From positions 1 to 30,167 of the IMG/VR virus record IMGVR_UViG_3300008110_001359: 30,167 nt of DNA. One strand, written 5' to 3'. The notes below the pieces were generated by a model. It made no database searches. It saw only the letters and a list, made by a program, of their open reading frames with translations, and was not told where the DNA came from. The position numbers and the translations under genes were made by a program. The DNA is from a virus. Positions 29,799-30,167 of this stretch are shown here, one piece after another (within the stretch, counting starts at the first letter, position 1; the number at the start of each line of letters is the position of its first letter).

Positions 29799-29806
29799 TA
29801 TTTATA
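29799..29806 (-). promoter_or_regulatory. Late-promoter box, exact TATAAATA, 5 nt before ATG
   Basis: TATAAATA on the minus strand, spacer TATCT, then ATG 29793. It is identical to the T4 late promoter consensus recognised by gp55; with T4 geometry the first transcribed base is the A of the ATG. Confidence 0.65.
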
Positions 29807-29826
29807 GAGGCTTAAGGTATTTTTTG

Positions 29827-30167
29827 ATGCAGCATAAATTATTATTTAAAGAGTGGATTGGCAAGAGTCCTGAAGTTATGTACGGATTTAGGCCAGACGT
29901 AAGCAAAATTGAGATTCCATTCTATGAATTGGAGCCAATAGAAGCCTTTAGTGTTGAGAAATGTTTAGAAGCTTTGGCCGCGACTGGTAAAATAGACGGA
30001 AAAGAAGCAAATGACATTTGGAAAACTCAGCTTTCATACGGACATGGATTGGGAAAAGTTAGTGTTACAAGTTCTCCTTATGGATCCTATAAATTTGTAG
30101 TAAGAAGATATGTAACTGATGCTAAAGGTAATTTGGTGCCAATATGCAGGCTTGTAATACCACTAAC
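29827..30167 (+). CDS. Unrecognised protein with FKEW leader, 3' end outside window
   Basis: Starts MQHKLLFKEWIGKSPEVMYG and stays open to the end of the window (113 codons seen). TAAGG lies 9 bases before the ATG. The FKEW core is shared with the gene at 2650, but no L-x-E follows closely (only S-P-E at 14-16). The visible part is alpha/beta: a helix near SVEKCLEALAATGKIDG, then a two-strand segment YKFVVRRYVTDAKGNLVPI. No family recognised. Divergent from the gene at 29793, 33 bases away. Confidence 0.7.
   Translation, partial: MQHKLLFKEWIGKSPEVMYGFRPDVSKIEIPFYELEPIEAFSVEKCLEALAATGKIDGKEANDIWKTQLSYGHGLGKVSVTSSPYGSYKFVVRRYVTDAKGNLVPICRLVIPL

Noticed and set aside
1-30167. tRNA genes, CRISPR arrays, insertion sequences, attachment sites
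   Set aside because: I looked for cloverleaf-type inverted repeats, regularly spaced repeats and transposase motifs and saw none; a tRNA scan would be needed to exclude tRNAs fully.

Overview
This window is a piece of a large, AT-rich, contractile-tailed bacteriophage genome of the T4-like type. The main evidence is a tail sheath (gp18-like), two tail tube proteins (gp19-like), a sheath terminator (gp15-like), a gp26-like baseplate protein, a gp55-like late sigma factor, gp46/gp47 recombination nuclease subunits and a UvsW-like helicase. A B12-dependent class II ribonucleotide reductase replaces the usual T4 class I enzyme. No integrase, tRNA, rRNA, CRISPR array or bacterial gene was recognised. 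The host cannot be inferred from the sequence.

Layout. Bases 1-5373 hold mostly unrecognised genes of virion type, including a putative neck protein and a Gly/Met/Asp-rich protein. Bases 5421-6209 (minus) hold a DUF6065-like gene behind a two-way terminator. Bases 6243-11242 are the tail module: gp15-like, a small gene, sheath, tube, terminator, second tube. Bases 11245-14062 are small and regulatory genes: late sigma factor, a small possible partner, a TPR protein, a zinc ribbon and a CxxC membrane protein. Bases 14098-18735 hold a baseplate cluster followed by a MoxR-type ATPase and a metallopeptidase/VWA-like protein. Bases 18711-27275 (minus) hold a PD-(D/E)XK nuclease, a class II glutamine amidotransferase, a phosphoesterase, RNR, gp46 and gp47. 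Bases 27309-30167 hold small virion-type genes and UvsW.

Three themes go beyond ordinary annotation. First, seven proteins share an N-terminal leader with a Phe/Lys/Trp core, usually followed by an L-x-E site, resembling the T4 capsid-targeting sequence cut by the prohead protease. Second, four of these genes carry an ATAAATA box 4-5 nt before the ATG and no Shine-Dalgarno sequence. With T4 late-promoter geometry the transcript would start at or next to the ATG, giving leaderless mRNAs. In line with this, six of seven divergent gene pairs are only 30-37 bp apart. Third, four conserved genes are broken in this sequence: the sheath and gp47 each lack an internal conserved segment and change frame, the virion-type gene at 15311 has a one-base frame change, and the second tube gene has no usual start codon. 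These may be real lesions, an unusual expression mode or assembly errors. All identifications come from motifs read by eye; no database search was run.
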